Shown in pieces: positions 7,074-13,429 of a stretch of DNA of 15,252 bases. The position numbers and the translations under genes were made by a program. The first letter of the stretch is position 1; the number at the start of each line of letters is the position of its first letter. The DNA is taken from contig JBEKNT010000138.1 in the NCBI GenBank assembly GCA_049522565.1, positions 1-15,252 of the forward strand, in the 5' to 3' direction. The stretch is from JASHVB01 sp049522565 (lineage in GTDB: Bacteria; Pseudomonadota; Alphaproteobacteria; Acetobacterales; Acetobacteraceae). The notes beneath the pieces are model-generated. The model was not told the origin of the DNA and ran no database searches. It was given only the letters and a program-made list of their open reading frames with translations.

Positions 7074-8054
7074 ATGATCCGCGCGGCGTATCTGGCAGCC
7101 GAAGACTACGCGGCCCCGCTGGCCGAGGAGCTGGCGCGCCGCGGCGTCACGGTCGAGACGTGGCACGGCCGGTTGGCGCTGTCGCCCGATCCGCCGGTGC
7201 GGGCCGCCTGGGCACTCGACACCTGGACCGCACCGCGGGAGATCGCCGCGCCGTCGGTCAAAGCCGCGGCGGACGCGTTGCGCGCCATGCAGCGCAACTG
7301 GTCGGCTTATCCCACCGCGTTGCACCGCCGCACGGCACTGATCGAGGCACAGCTTCCGCCGGTAAAATCGCGCGACCTGACGTTTCCGGCGGCGGCGCCG
7401 ACCGCGCATCTCGGCGCCTGGACGCTGCTGGCGCAGGACCGGCTGCTGGCGAGCCCCAGCAAGACCAGCCCCTTCCCCAACGGCGTCTGCCGCTTCGTCG
7501 AGGACCGCACCGGGCCGCCCAGCCGCGCCTACCTGAAATTCTGGGAGGCTTGTGCCCTGCGCCGCTGCTGGCCCGCCCCCGGAGACACCTGCATCGACCT
7601 CGGCGCCGCTCCGGGCGGCTGGACCTGGGCGCTCGCCAAACTCGGCGCCCGCGTGACCGCGGTGGACAAGGCGCCACTCGATCCGACGGTGGCGGCCATG
7701 CCTGGTGTATCGGTGCGGCAGGAGAGCGCTTTCGCCATTGCGCCCGAACCGGTGGACTGGCTGTGCTGCGACGTGGTCGCCTATCCGGCGCGCCTGCTGG
7801 CTCTGCTGCGCCGCTGGCTGGACGCCGGCGCGGCACGGCACATCGTCTGCACGATCAAGTTCCAGGGCGAGACGGACCACGCCACCGCCGAAGCGCTGGC
7901 AGCGATCGACGGCGCCCGGGTGATGCACCTTTGGCATAACAAGCACGAGCTGACGTTCCTTTGGACGCGCGATTCCGCGGCCGCGGCTGCCACGCCGCAG
8001 GCTGGTCAGTTGCCGGAGACCGGCTCCAGCAGTTGCACGATGATCGGGTCATAG
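7074..8054 (+). CDS. rlmM: RlmM-like SAM-dependent rRNA 2'-O-methyltransferase
   Basis: This 326-residue protein carries a C-terminal FtsJ/RrmJ-type Rossmann methyltransferase. Motif I is DLGAAPGGWTW with Asp175, followed by CCDVV with Asp233 and TIKFQG with Lys262, the expected positions for the catalytic Asp and Lys. NKHELTFLW ends the domain. The region before motif I (PSKTSPFPNGVCRFVEDR, PSRAYLKFWEA) resembles RlmM, which methylates C2498 of 23S rRNA. It is somewhat shorter than the Escherichia coli protein. The start is ATG 7074 with GGAGCGAG upstream. The last 16 or so residues after SAAAAATPQAG are encoded antisense to the end of the neighbouring deacylase gene and are probably a lineage-specific tail. 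The exact rRNA target is inferred from family similarity. Confidence 0.82.
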   Translation: MIRAAYLAAEDYAAPLAEELARRGVTVETWHGRLALSPDPPVRAAWALDTWTAPREIAAPSVKAAADALRAMQRNWSAYPTALHRRTALIEAQLPPVKSRDLTFPAAAPTAHLGAWTLLAQDRLLASPSKTSPFPNGVCRFVEDRTGPPSRAYLKFWEACALRRCWPAPGDTCIDLGAAPGGWTWALAKLGARVTAVDKAPLDPTVAAMPGVSVRQESAFAIAPEPVDWLCCDVVAYPARLLALLRRWLDAGAARHIVCTIKFQGETDHATAEALAAIDGARVMHLWHNKHELTFLWTRDSAAAAATPQAGQLPETGSSSCTMIGS

Positions 8055-8515
8055 CCGAGCGCGCGGACGAAACGCACCAGGTCGGCGGAGCGCAGGGTGG
8101 TCGAAGCGGCATTGTGCAGGGGGTGAAAATTCACCCACTCGCTGTCGAGCATGTCCTGGTCGAGGATGACCGTGACCCGCCGTTGCCGGTCGTTGATCAG
8201 CCCGAACGGGGTGACCGCGCCGGGCGTCAACTCCAGCACGTCGCGCAGCACCTCCGGCCTGGCGAAGGAAAAGCGCGGCGCGCTGACGGTCTTCTCCAGC
8301 CGGCCGAGGTCGGCGCGCTTGTCCCCCGGCATGACGACCAGCCAGACGCCGCCCTTGCGGTCCTTGATGAACAGGTTCTTGCAATGCAGGCCGGGGATCT
8401 GGTCGTGCCAGGGGCGGCCTTCCTCCACGGTGAAGAACGGCGGATGCGTCACCGTGCTGTGTTCGATGTCGAGGCGATCGAGCAGGGCGAAGAGGTCGTC
8501 GGGGGTGGCGGGCAT
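8006..8515 (-). CDS. ProXp-ala-like prolyl-tRNA synthetase-associated deacylase (YbaK domain)
   Basis: This is a 169-residue single-domain YbaK/aaRS-associated protein. Members of this branch hydrolyse mischarged alanyl-tRNA(Pro) in trans and so protect translation fidelity. Supporting features are HPPFFTVEEG (24-33), HCKNLFIKDRKG with Lys46 at the position of the family's essential Lys, VTPFGLINDR (101-110) and FHPLHNAAST (130-139), the block characteristic of ProXp-ala/PrdX proteins. Length matches the family. The start is ATG 8515; no good Shine-Dalgarno is visible. Its last 49 bases overlap the end of the convergent rlmM-like gene. A free-standing INS-like editing domain with another specificity is the main alternative. 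Confidence 0.9.
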   Translation of the reverse strand: MPATPDDLFALLDRLDIEHSTVTHPPFFTVEEGRPWHDQIPGLHCKNLFIKDRKGGVWLVVMPGDKRADLGRLEKTVSAPRFSFARPEVLRDVLELTPGAVTPFGLINDRQRRVTVILDQDMLDSEWVNFHPLHNAASTTLRSADLVRFVRALGYDPIIVQLLEPVSGN

Positions 8516-8777
8516 GGCGGTGGGAGCTGCGAGCTTGCGTTGGGGTGAGTGCCGGATGTGCGGGAAGCGTGAGGGCAGATCAAGGGTGGTTCGCGCCTTG
8601 GACGCGCTGCGGCATGTGCCCGCCTGATGCGGTTCACCGATCGTTCACCCGTCGCACGGCGTCCTGCCATCGGGTTGCGAGAGCGATCCGCTCTATTCAC
8701 GGATGGGCGAGGCCGCTGGCGTGCTTTTGGGGCGCGGCGGGATATGCCAGGGATATCCTGGCAGCGGAGCAGCGGGC
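8516..8777. other. Divergent intergenic region between the deacylase and mazE-like genes
   Basis: This 262-base gap holds no gene I can support. It includes a small perfect inverted repeat, AGAGCG and CGCTCT around ATC at 8680-8694, and the operator-like palindrome at 8745-8763. It must carry the promoters for both flanking genes; I could not identify -35/-10 pairs with confidence. Confidence 0.5.
8745..8763. promoter_or_regulatory. Operator-like palindrome in front of mazE
   Basis: TGCCAGGGATATCCTGGCA has perfect 7-base arms around GATAT, and the centre is itself nearly symmetric. It ends 14 bases before the ATG at 8778 and just before the GGAG ribosome site. MazE-type antitoxins bind such palindromes, alone or with MazF, to repress their own operon, so this is the likely autoregulatory site. 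Binding is inferred from position and symmetry. Confidence 0.6.
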
Positions 8778-9035
8778 ATGTCGCATAGTATCGTCGGTCG
8801 CTGGGGCAAGAATCTGGCCATCCGGTTCCCGGGCGACGTCGTCAGAGCCGCCGGCATCCGGGCAGGCGATCAGGTCGAGATCGAAGCGCGGGGCGGCGAG
8901 GTGCTGATCCGGCGCGTCGTTCCGAAGGTTACGCTGGACGAGATGTTCCGCGGCCGCAGCGCCGCAGAGTGGCGCGCGGAATACGCCGGGGCGTTCGATT
9001 GGGGTCCCGACGTTGGCCGCGAGGTCGTCGAATGA
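8778..9035 (+). CDS. mazE: MazE/AbrB-type antitoxin
   Basis: This is an 85-residue protein. Residues 1-45 form a swapped-hairpin AbrB/MazE DNA-binding domain: VGRWGKNLAIRFPGDVVRAAG, here split as VGRWGKNLAIR and FPGDVVRAAG, then GDQVEIEARGGEVLI. The C-terminal half (VTLDEMFRG onward, rich in Glu, Trp and Asp) fits the flexible part that wraps and neutralises the toxin. I chose ATG 8778 because GGAG lies 8 bases upstream and it begins exactly at the domain. The frame is open to an ATG at 8703, but that would add 25 unrelated residues and cover the operator-like palindrome. The stop overlaps the mazF start in an ATGA, typical of translationally coupled toxin-antitoxin pairs. Confidence 0.9.
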   Translation: MSHSIVGRWGKNLAIRFPGDVVRAAGIRAGDQVEIEARGGEVLIRRVVPKVTLDEMFRGRSAAEWRAEYAGAFDWGPDVGREVVE

Positions 9036-9382
9036 TACCTCCGCCGGCTTACATGCCTGACGCCGGCGATCTGATCTGGACGGATTTCGACCCGACCAAG
9101 GGCAGTGAGCACGCCGGACGGCGACCTGCGCTGGTGCTTTCGTCGAAGGTCTTCACCGAGAACACCGGCTTCGCGGTGGTCTGCCCGATCACGTCGCGCG
9201 TCCGGCCGTTCCCGACCAGCGTTGTGTTGCCGGATGGTCTGCCGGTCGTGGGCGAGGTGCTGACCAGCCATATCCGGAGCATCGATACTCAGGCACGGCC
9301 GGTGTCTTACGCGGGTGCCGCGATCACGCCGGATGTCGCGTTGCTGGTGCGGGCCAGGCTCGACGCATTCATCACGATATGA
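9032..9382 (+). CDS. mazF: MazF/PemK-family endoribonuclease toxin
   Basis: This 116-residue toxin of the MazF/PemK/ChpB fold is expected to cut mRNA at short specific sequences when freed from its antitoxin. Visible family blocks are GDLIWTDFDPTKGSEHAGRR, here GDLIWTDFDP and TKGSEHAGRRPALVLS (12-37), CPITSRVRPFPT (51-62) with the conserved Thr-Ser segment, and TSHIRSIDTQAR (78-89). All catalytic-region blocks look intact, so it is probably functional. The start is ATG 9032, overlapping the mazE stop by 4 bases. Its last 76 bases overlap the end of a RelB-like gene on the other strand. The cleavage sequence cannot be predicted from the window. Confidence 0.92.
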   Translation: MIPPPAYMPDAGDLIWTDFDPTKGSEHAGRRPALVLSSKVFTENTGFAVVCPITSRVRPFPTSVVLPDGLPVVGEVLTSHIRSIDTQARPVSYAGAAITPDVALLVRARLDAFITI

Positions 9383-9696
9383 GCTTTGGCGTTGGCGGGG
9401 TTCGTCGCGCTTGCAGGTTCCGGTGCGGATCGATCCTTCGCATGCAGGTCGCGCATGAGGGCATCGACGCTGTTGAAGCTGGGCAGCTTGCCGTGCCGCG
9501 CTTCCCGCATCGCCGTGACGGTCTGCTCGTTGGGGGGGGGGAACGGATCGAACGGCAGGGCCTTGTCGCCGGCAATGCGCGTGAGCGGCAGGCGGACGGC
9601 ATCGGACACGCTCATCCCCATCCCCGCCAGCACGGCGCTGGCTTGCCGCTTGATGTCGCCGTCGATTTTGGTCCGAACGACGTCGCTCGTGGTCAT
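9307..9696 (-). CDS. RelB/DinJ-like antitoxin without an adjacent toxin
   Basis: This is a 129-residue frame. Residues 1-88 match RelB/DinJ antitoxins: MTTSDVVRTKIDGDIKRQA, here from MTTSDVV, with a ribbon-helix-helix N-terminus. GMSVSDAVRLPLTRIAGDKALPF and AMREARHGKLPS follow in shorter blocks, and VDALMRDLHAKD ends the family region. The start is ATG 9696 with GGAGG 7 bases upstream; a longer start at 9723 lacks such a site. Residues after 88 are not family-like, and those after about 105 are simply antisense to the mazF 3' end. No RelE, YafQ or other toxin follows, so the partner has been lost or sits elsewhere. A run of ten C (ten G on the plus strand, 9532-9541) encodes Pro53-55 in frame, a slippage-prone site. 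It could still regulate or cross-neutralise; this is untested. Confidence 0.75.
   Translation of the reverse strand: MTTSDVVRTKIDGDIKRQASAVLAGMGMSVSDAVRLPLTRIAGDKALPFDPFPPPNEQTVTAMREARHGKLPSFNSVDALMRDLHAKDRSAPEPASATNPANAKAHIVMNASSLARTSNATSGVIAAPA
9532..9541. repeat. G10/C10 homopolymer inside the RelB-like gene
   Basis: Ten consecutive G on the plus strand, ten C in the coding sense, form the end of Phe52 and codons Pro53-Pro55. The reading frame on both sides matches the RelB family, so the length as given is the in-frame state. Gain or loss of one base would abolish the C-terminal toxin-binding part. Confidence 0.9.
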
Positions 9697-9825
9697 CGGG
9701 AGCCTCCGGTTGCCGCTATGCAATGGTGCCGGCCCGCGCGGGATTGCGATTGGATGCCGAGAGCGAGCCCGGCTGACGCCGAGCGCGGCGGTGCGAAGCG
9801 GAACCAGATCGCTTGGCGGAGCGGA

Positions 9826-10599
9826 TTATTCGCCGCTGGAGGCCTTGGATGTCGGCGGCGGTGGCGCAGGCTCTGCCACCTGCGAGAGCAACCCCGCCAG
9901 GTCCAGGCTGTAGCCAAGGCCGGCCGAACCAGGTAGCGCCATGAGCGGCGTTGCACCCAGTGCCCAGCCCGGCTGCGCTGGCTTGGGCGGTTGCACGCCG
10001 GGCGAATCGTCCATAGCGGCGAGCAGCGCTGCGAGGTTGGCGGCGAAGGGTCGGGTCCGCGGATGCTCCAGGCCGAGCACGCGCTCGCTGCCCTCCAGGG
10101 CACGCCGGTAGAGCGGCAAAGCCCCCGCCGCGTCGCCCAGCGCCCGCATGCATCCGGCCAAGTCGCTCACGCTGGTGAGCGTGTGCGGATGCTCCTTGCC
10201 AAGCACTCGCTCGAAGCCGCCGAGCGGGCGCCGGTAGAGCGGCAAGGCCCTCGCCGTATCGCCCAGCACACGGAGGCACTGGGCAAGAGTGCCCACGCTG
10301 ATGAGCGTATTGGGATGCTCCTTGCCGAGCACGCGCTCGTGGCTGTCGAGCGCGCGCCGGTACAGCGGCAAAGCCCCCGCCGCGTCGCCCAGCGCCCGCA
10401 TGCATCCGGCCAAGTCGCTCACGCTGGTGAGCGTGTGCGGATGCTCTTTGCCAAGCACCCGCTCGAAGCCGCCGAGAGCGCGCCGGTAGAGCGGCAAAGC
10501 CCCCGCCGCGTCGCCCAGCGCCCGCTTAAGCCACAGAGTTGCGCAGAGGTAGTTACTGCCCGCCGCCCTGTCCAAAACGAACCATGCAGCACAGGTCAA
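9826..10599 (-). CDS. Tetratricopeptide (kinesin light chain-type) repeat protein, 5' end disrupted
   Basis: There are 257 residues from the first ATG, but only residues 27 onward look genuine. Four 42-residue TPR units start at residues 27, 69, 111 and 153, consensus ALGDAAGALPLYRRAL then ERVLGKEHPHTLTSVSDLA. These are TPR_10/TPR_12-type units as in kinesin-light-chain-like bacterial proteins, used for protein-protein contacts. A Pro-rich, low-complexity tail ends in PPPPTSKASSGE. Homology between repeats stops at base 10526, where an inverted-repeat, lower-GC segment begins, so the N-terminal 26 residues are read from inserted DNA. The original gene was probably longer, with an effector domain or more repeats at its 5' end. 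It may be a pseudogene or a small expressed scaffold. No good ribosome site precedes the ATG at 10599. Confidence 0.6.
   Translation of the reverse strand: MTCAAWFVLDRAAGSNYLCATLWLKRALGDAAGALPLYRRALGGFERVLGKEHPHTLTSVSDLAGCMRALGDAAGALPLYRRALDSHERVLGKEHPNTLISVGTLAQCLRVLGDTARALPLYRRPLGGFERVLGKEHPHTLTSVSDLAGCMRALGDAAGALPLYRRALEGSERVLGLEHPRTRPFAANLAALLAAMDDSPGVQPPKPAQPGWALGATPLMALPGSAGLGYSLDLAGLLSQVAEPAPPPPTSKASSGE
10112..10446. repeat. Near-identical DNA repeats, 126-bp unit, inside the TPR gene
   Basis: Bases 10112-10194 and 10364-10446 are identical over 83 bases at an offset of 252, exactly two 126-bp units. Identity continues with few changes beyond. A further partial match lies at 10489-10525, offset 378 from 10111-10147. 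The middle unit (10144-10269 against 10270-10395) is more diverged. The order similar-different-similar suggests duplication of a two-unit block or gene conversion. Confidence 0.85.
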
Positions 10600-10633
10600 A
10601 TAACTTCTTCTCAGTGTGCTCTGTGGCTTAAGC
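10524..10633. repeat. 110-bp segment bounded by a perfect 15-bp inverted repeat
   Basis: GCTTAAGCCACAGAG at 10524-10538 is the exact reverse complement of 10619-10633. The interior, and the bases up to about 10675, are clearly lower in GC than the flanks and contain CCACAGAG/CTCTGTG words repeated as GTGCTCTGTGGCTTAAG and GCGCTCTGTGTTAAAAA. This vocabulary resembles a dispersed intergenic repeat type seen in many genomes. The left edge falls exactly where TPR homology breaks (10526), so it looks inserted in, or recombined with, the TPR gene. Confidence 0.7.
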
Positions 10634-10739
10634 TGCTTCTCTGCGCGCTCTGTGTTAAAAATACTTGCTTATCGCGGCTGCGGCCCCCCGATAACCCGGA
10701 AGGTCGCACCCGCATATGCACCCACCAGGCGGTACCCGC

Positions 10740-10745
10740 TATACT
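10740..10745 (+). promoter_or_regulatory. Possible -10 box for the ThDP enzyme gene
   Basis: TATACT lies 30 bases before the ATG at 10776 in an otherwise GC-rich stretch and fits a sigma-70 -10 element. No convincing -35 lies 17 bases upstream. The call is consensus-based only. Confidence 0.3.
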
Positions 10746-10775
10746 CACGGCCACTCACCGGGGAAGACCGCCACG

Positions 10776-12425
10776 ATGGCACGACTGACAACCGCCGAGG
10801 CGGTGATCGAGAGCCTGCTGCAGCACGGCATCGACACGCTCTATGCCCTGCCTGGCGTGCACAACGACCACCTGTTCGATGCCGCGCACAAAGCCGGCGA
10901 CCGGCTGCGCGTCATCCACTCCCGACACGAGCAAACCGCCGCCTACATGGCGCTCGGCGCCGCGCTGGTAACCGGCAAGCCGCAGGCTTTCGCCGTGGTG
11001 CCCGGCCCGGGACTGTTGAACGCATCCGCCGCGTTGCTCACCGCCTATGGCATGGGCGCGCCGGTGATCGCGCTGGTCGGGCAGATCGCGTCGTTCGCCA
11101 TCGACCAGGGCCACGGCCATCTGCACGAGATCCACGACCAGCTCGGCCTGCTGCGCCACATCACGCGCCACGCCGCGCGCATCCGCACGCCGTACGAGGC
11201 GCCCGCGCTGGTGGATGAGGCAATCCGCATCGCCGGCGGCGGCCGATCGGGGCCGGTGGCGTTGGAATGCGCGATCGACGTGTGGGGGACCGCGGGCGAA
11301 GTCGCTTTCCCCCCGGTCGCATCGCCGACCGCACCGCCGGTCGATCCCGTTGCCGTGCAACGCGCCGCCGAACTGCTGGGCAAGGCGGAGCGCCCGCTGA
11401 TCGTCGTGGGCGGCGGCGCGCTGGATGCCGGCCCGGAGGTGCAGGCCGTGGCGGAAGCGTTGCAAGCGCCGGTGAGCTCGTTCCGCCGCGGCCGCGGCGT
11501 GATTCCCACCACGCATCCCTTGGCGATGTCGTTCACCGAGGGCCACGCGCTGTGGCAGGACGCCGACGCCGTGCTGGCGGTCGGCACCCGGCTGTATTGG
11601 CAGCAGAGCGTGTGGGGCGTCGATGACAAGCTGCCGATCGTCCGGCTGGATATCGACCCGGAGGAGATCAACCGCTTTCGCCGCCCCGCCTGCGCTCTGG
11701 TCGGCGACGCCGCCACCGTGCTGCGCGCGCTGCTGGCCGAGCTGCCGGCGCATAACCACGCGCGGCATCGCGACGCGGAATTGGCGGCGGTGCACGCGGC
11801 ATTCGCCGAGCGCCTGACGCGGATCGAGCCGCAGATGGGCTTCCTGCGCGCGATCCGCGCGGCGCTGCCGCAGGACGGCATCTATGTCGAGGAGGTGACG
11901 CAGGTCGGCTTCGCCAGCCGGCTGGCATTTCCCGTGCCGGCGCCTCGGACTTTTCTTTCACCCGGCTATCAGGACACGCTCGGCTGGGGCTATGGCACGG
12001 CGCTCGGCGCGCAGGCCGCGGCGCCCGGACGCAAGGTGGTGCTGGCGACCGGCGACGGCGGCTTCATGTACCAGTCGGCCGAACTCGCCACCGCGATGCG
12101 GCACAATCTGCCGGTCGTCGTCGTGGTGTTCGACGACGGTGCGTTCGGCAATGTGCGCCGCATCCAGCAGGACCATTACGGCAACCGGCTGATCGCCTGC
12201 GACCTGACCAACCCGGATTTCGTCAAGTTTGCCGAGAGCTTCGGCATGGCGGCGTTCCGCGCCGATACCCCCGAGCGATTGGAGCAATCGCTGCGCCTGG
12301 CATTCGCGTCGAATGCGCCGGCGCTGGTGCATGTGAAGCTGGGGCCGTTGCCGAGCCCGTGGGGCATGATCCTGTTGCCGCGCGTCCGCGGGTTCGCCGA
12401 TGCGTGGCGGCCGGCATTGCCCTAA
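10776..12425 (+). CDS. Thiamine diphosphate-dependent enzyme, acetolactate synthase-like
   Basis: This 549-residue protein has the three-domain layout of the acetolactate synthase/pyruvate oxidase superfamily. The N-terminal pyrimidine domain has Glu52 in RHEQTAAYMA, which activates the cofactor, and PGPGLLNASAAL. The central domain spans about 190-330 (PLIVVGGGALDAG). The C-terminal diphosphate domain has GDG at 426-428. The Asn-Asn that normally closes the GDG motif reads Asp453-Asp454 (FDDGAFGNVRRIQ); an Asp there is also known in catabolic acetolactate synthases. The substrate cannot be fixed by sequence reading: acetolactate synthesis, or another decarboxylation or carboligation of a 2-oxoacid. 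There is no regulatory subunit next to it, which argues against the biosynthetic IlvB. ATG 10776 is chosen because GGGGAAG lies about 10 bases upstream and the family begins there; the frame is open to 10716. The lipoprotein gene follows after 14 bases. Confidence 0.85.
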   Translation: MARLTTAEAVIESLLQHGIDTLYALPGVHNDHLFDAAHKAGDRLRVIHSRHEQTAAYMALGAALVTGKPQAFAVVPGPGLLNASAALLTAYGMGAPVIALVGQIASFAIDQGHGHLHEIHDQLGLLRHITRHAARIRTPYEAPALVDEAIRIAGGGRSGPVALECAIDVWGTAGEVAFPPVASPTAPPVDPVAVQRAAELLGKAERPLIVVGGGALDAGPEVQAVAEALQAPVSSFRRGRGVIPTTHPLAMSFTEGHALWQDADAVLAVGTRLYWQQSVWGVDDKLPIVRLDIDPEEINRFRRPACALVGDAATVLRALLAELPAHNHARHRDAELAAVHAAFAERLTRIEPQMGFLRAIRAALPQDGIYVEEVTQVGFASRLAFPVPAPRTFLSPGYQDTLGWGYGTALGAQAAAPGRKVVLATGDGGFMYQSAELATAMRHNLPVVVVVFDDGAFGNVRRIQQDHYGNRLIACDLTNPDFVKFAESFGMAAFRADTPERLEQSLRLAFASNAPALVHVKLGPLPSPWGMILLPRVRGFADAWRPALP

Positions 12426-12439
12426 GCCGGCCGTTTGAC

Positions 12440-13387
12440 ATGTCCGCGCGTGTCATACCGCTCACTGCGCTGCTGCTGGCGGTGACGCTCGCGAGTTGCG
12501 GGCCGGTCAGGATCGGCATCGAGGGTGGGGGAAACCTGGAGGTCGGTCCGGGTCGCGCGATGACGCTGCCGAGCCGGGCTGCCTTCGCGGCGCGCAATGG
12601 CGATACCGTGCTGATCGATCCGGGCGAGTACGACGACTGCGCCGTATGGCGTGCCAACCGGCTGACCATTGCGGCGCGGGCGCCGGGCGTGGTGTTCACC
12701 GGCAAGACCTGTCAGGGCAAAGCGATCTTCGTCATCGACGGCAACGACATCACGGTGCGCGGCATCACCTTCACCCATGCCGCCTCGCGGGATCACAATG
12801 GGGCTGGCATCCGCGCGGAGGGCGGCAATCTGACGGTCGAAGGCAGCCGCTTCATCGACAACGAGGAGGGCATCCTGACCGCAGCCACGCCGCACAGCAC
12901 CATCCGTATCATCAAAAGCGAGTTCAGCGGCAACGGCAATTGTGTCGCGGCGTGCGCGCACGGCATCTATGTCGGTGCGATCGGGTTGCTGGATGTGGAG
13001 GACTCGCACTTCACCGGCACGCATGAGGGCCACGACATCAAGTCGCGCGCGCGGCGCACGGTGCTGCGCGGCAACGACATTTCCGACGGGCCGACCGGCA
13101 ATGCGAGCTACCTGGTCGATGTGCCGAACGGCGGCGACCTGCTGATGGAGCACAACACGCTGAGCAAGGGACCGCAGGCCGACAACGAAACGACAGCGGT
13201 GTCGATCGGCGCCGAGGGCGTGAGCAATCCGACGACGTCGCTGGTGATCCGCGACAACAGCTTCACCAATCTGCTGCCGAAGGCGACCGACTTCGTGCAC
13301 AACCTGACACAGACCGACGCCGAGCTGACCGGCAACACGCTGGCAGGACAGGTGGTGCCGCTGGAGGGTCTGGGAACGGTGCGCTGA
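12440..13387 (+). CDS. Lipoprotein with right-handed parallel beta-helix
   Basis: This 315-residue protein opens with a lipoprotein signal peptide, a hydrophobic stretch at 5-17 and the lipobox LASC with Cys20, so it should be lipidated and membrane-anchored on the periplasmic side. Residues about 95-300 show repeated short strands of the type NDITVRGITFTHA, NLTVEGSRFIDNEEG, TIRIIKSEFSGNGN and TVLRGNDISDG. These mark a parallel beta-helix of the pectate lyase/Beta_helix type. No catalytic triad of a known polysaccharide lyase stands out, so it may bind or cut a glycan. The start is ATG 12440, 14 bases after the ThDP enzyme stop, without a visible Shine-Dalgarno; co-transcription is likely. 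It ends 42 bases before the convergent hyuB-like gene, with no hairpin terminator evident between. Confidence 0.82.
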   Translation: MSARVIPLTALLLAVTLASCGPVRIGIEGGGNLEVGPGRAMTLPSRAAFAARNGDTVLIDPGEYDDCAVWRANRLTIAARAPGVVFTGKTCQGKAIFVIDGNDITVRGITFTHAASRDHNGAGIRAEGGNLTVEGSRFIDNEEGILTAATPHSTIRIIKSEFSGNGNCVAACAHGIYVGAIGLLDVEDSHFTGTHEGHDIKSRARRTVLRGNDISDGPTGNASYLVDVPNGGDLLMEHNTLSKGPQADNETTAVSIGAEGVSNPTTSLVIRDNSFTNLLPKATDFVHNLTQTDAELTGNTLAGQVVPLEGLGTVR

Positions 13388-13429
13388 CGTATCGCTTCCG
13401 CCGCTTCGCTGGAGAGGTAATCGACAGGT

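Noticed and set aside
6470..7075. In-frame upstream extension of the prolyl iminopeptidase by about 200 residues
   Set aside because: It crosses the whole DUF423 gene and the palindromic repeat, is Arg/Gln-rich with no family resemblance, and the known family start fits ATG 6469.
8703..8777. 25-residue N-terminal extension of MazE
   Set aside because: It would cover the operator-like palindrome, is not AbrB-like, and ATG 8778 has its own GGAG.
10018..10525. Regular DNA repeats that could be mistaken for a CRISPR array
   Set aside because: The 126-bp period is a whole number of codons and encodes TPR units; there are no short repeats with unique spacers.
9991..10788. 265-residue plus-strand frame opposite the TPR gene
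   Set aside because: Its repeats are the complement of TPR units, and the opposite strand gives the recognisable 42-residue TPR consensus.
10755..11795. 346-residue minus-strand frame opposite the ThDP enzyme gene
   Set aside because: Composition is typical of antisense shadow (Arg, Gly, His rich), while the plus strand encodes conserved ThDP motifs.
13388..13429. Terminator between the convergent lipoprotein and hyuB genes
   Set aside because: No inverted repeat of useful length and no T run on either strand.
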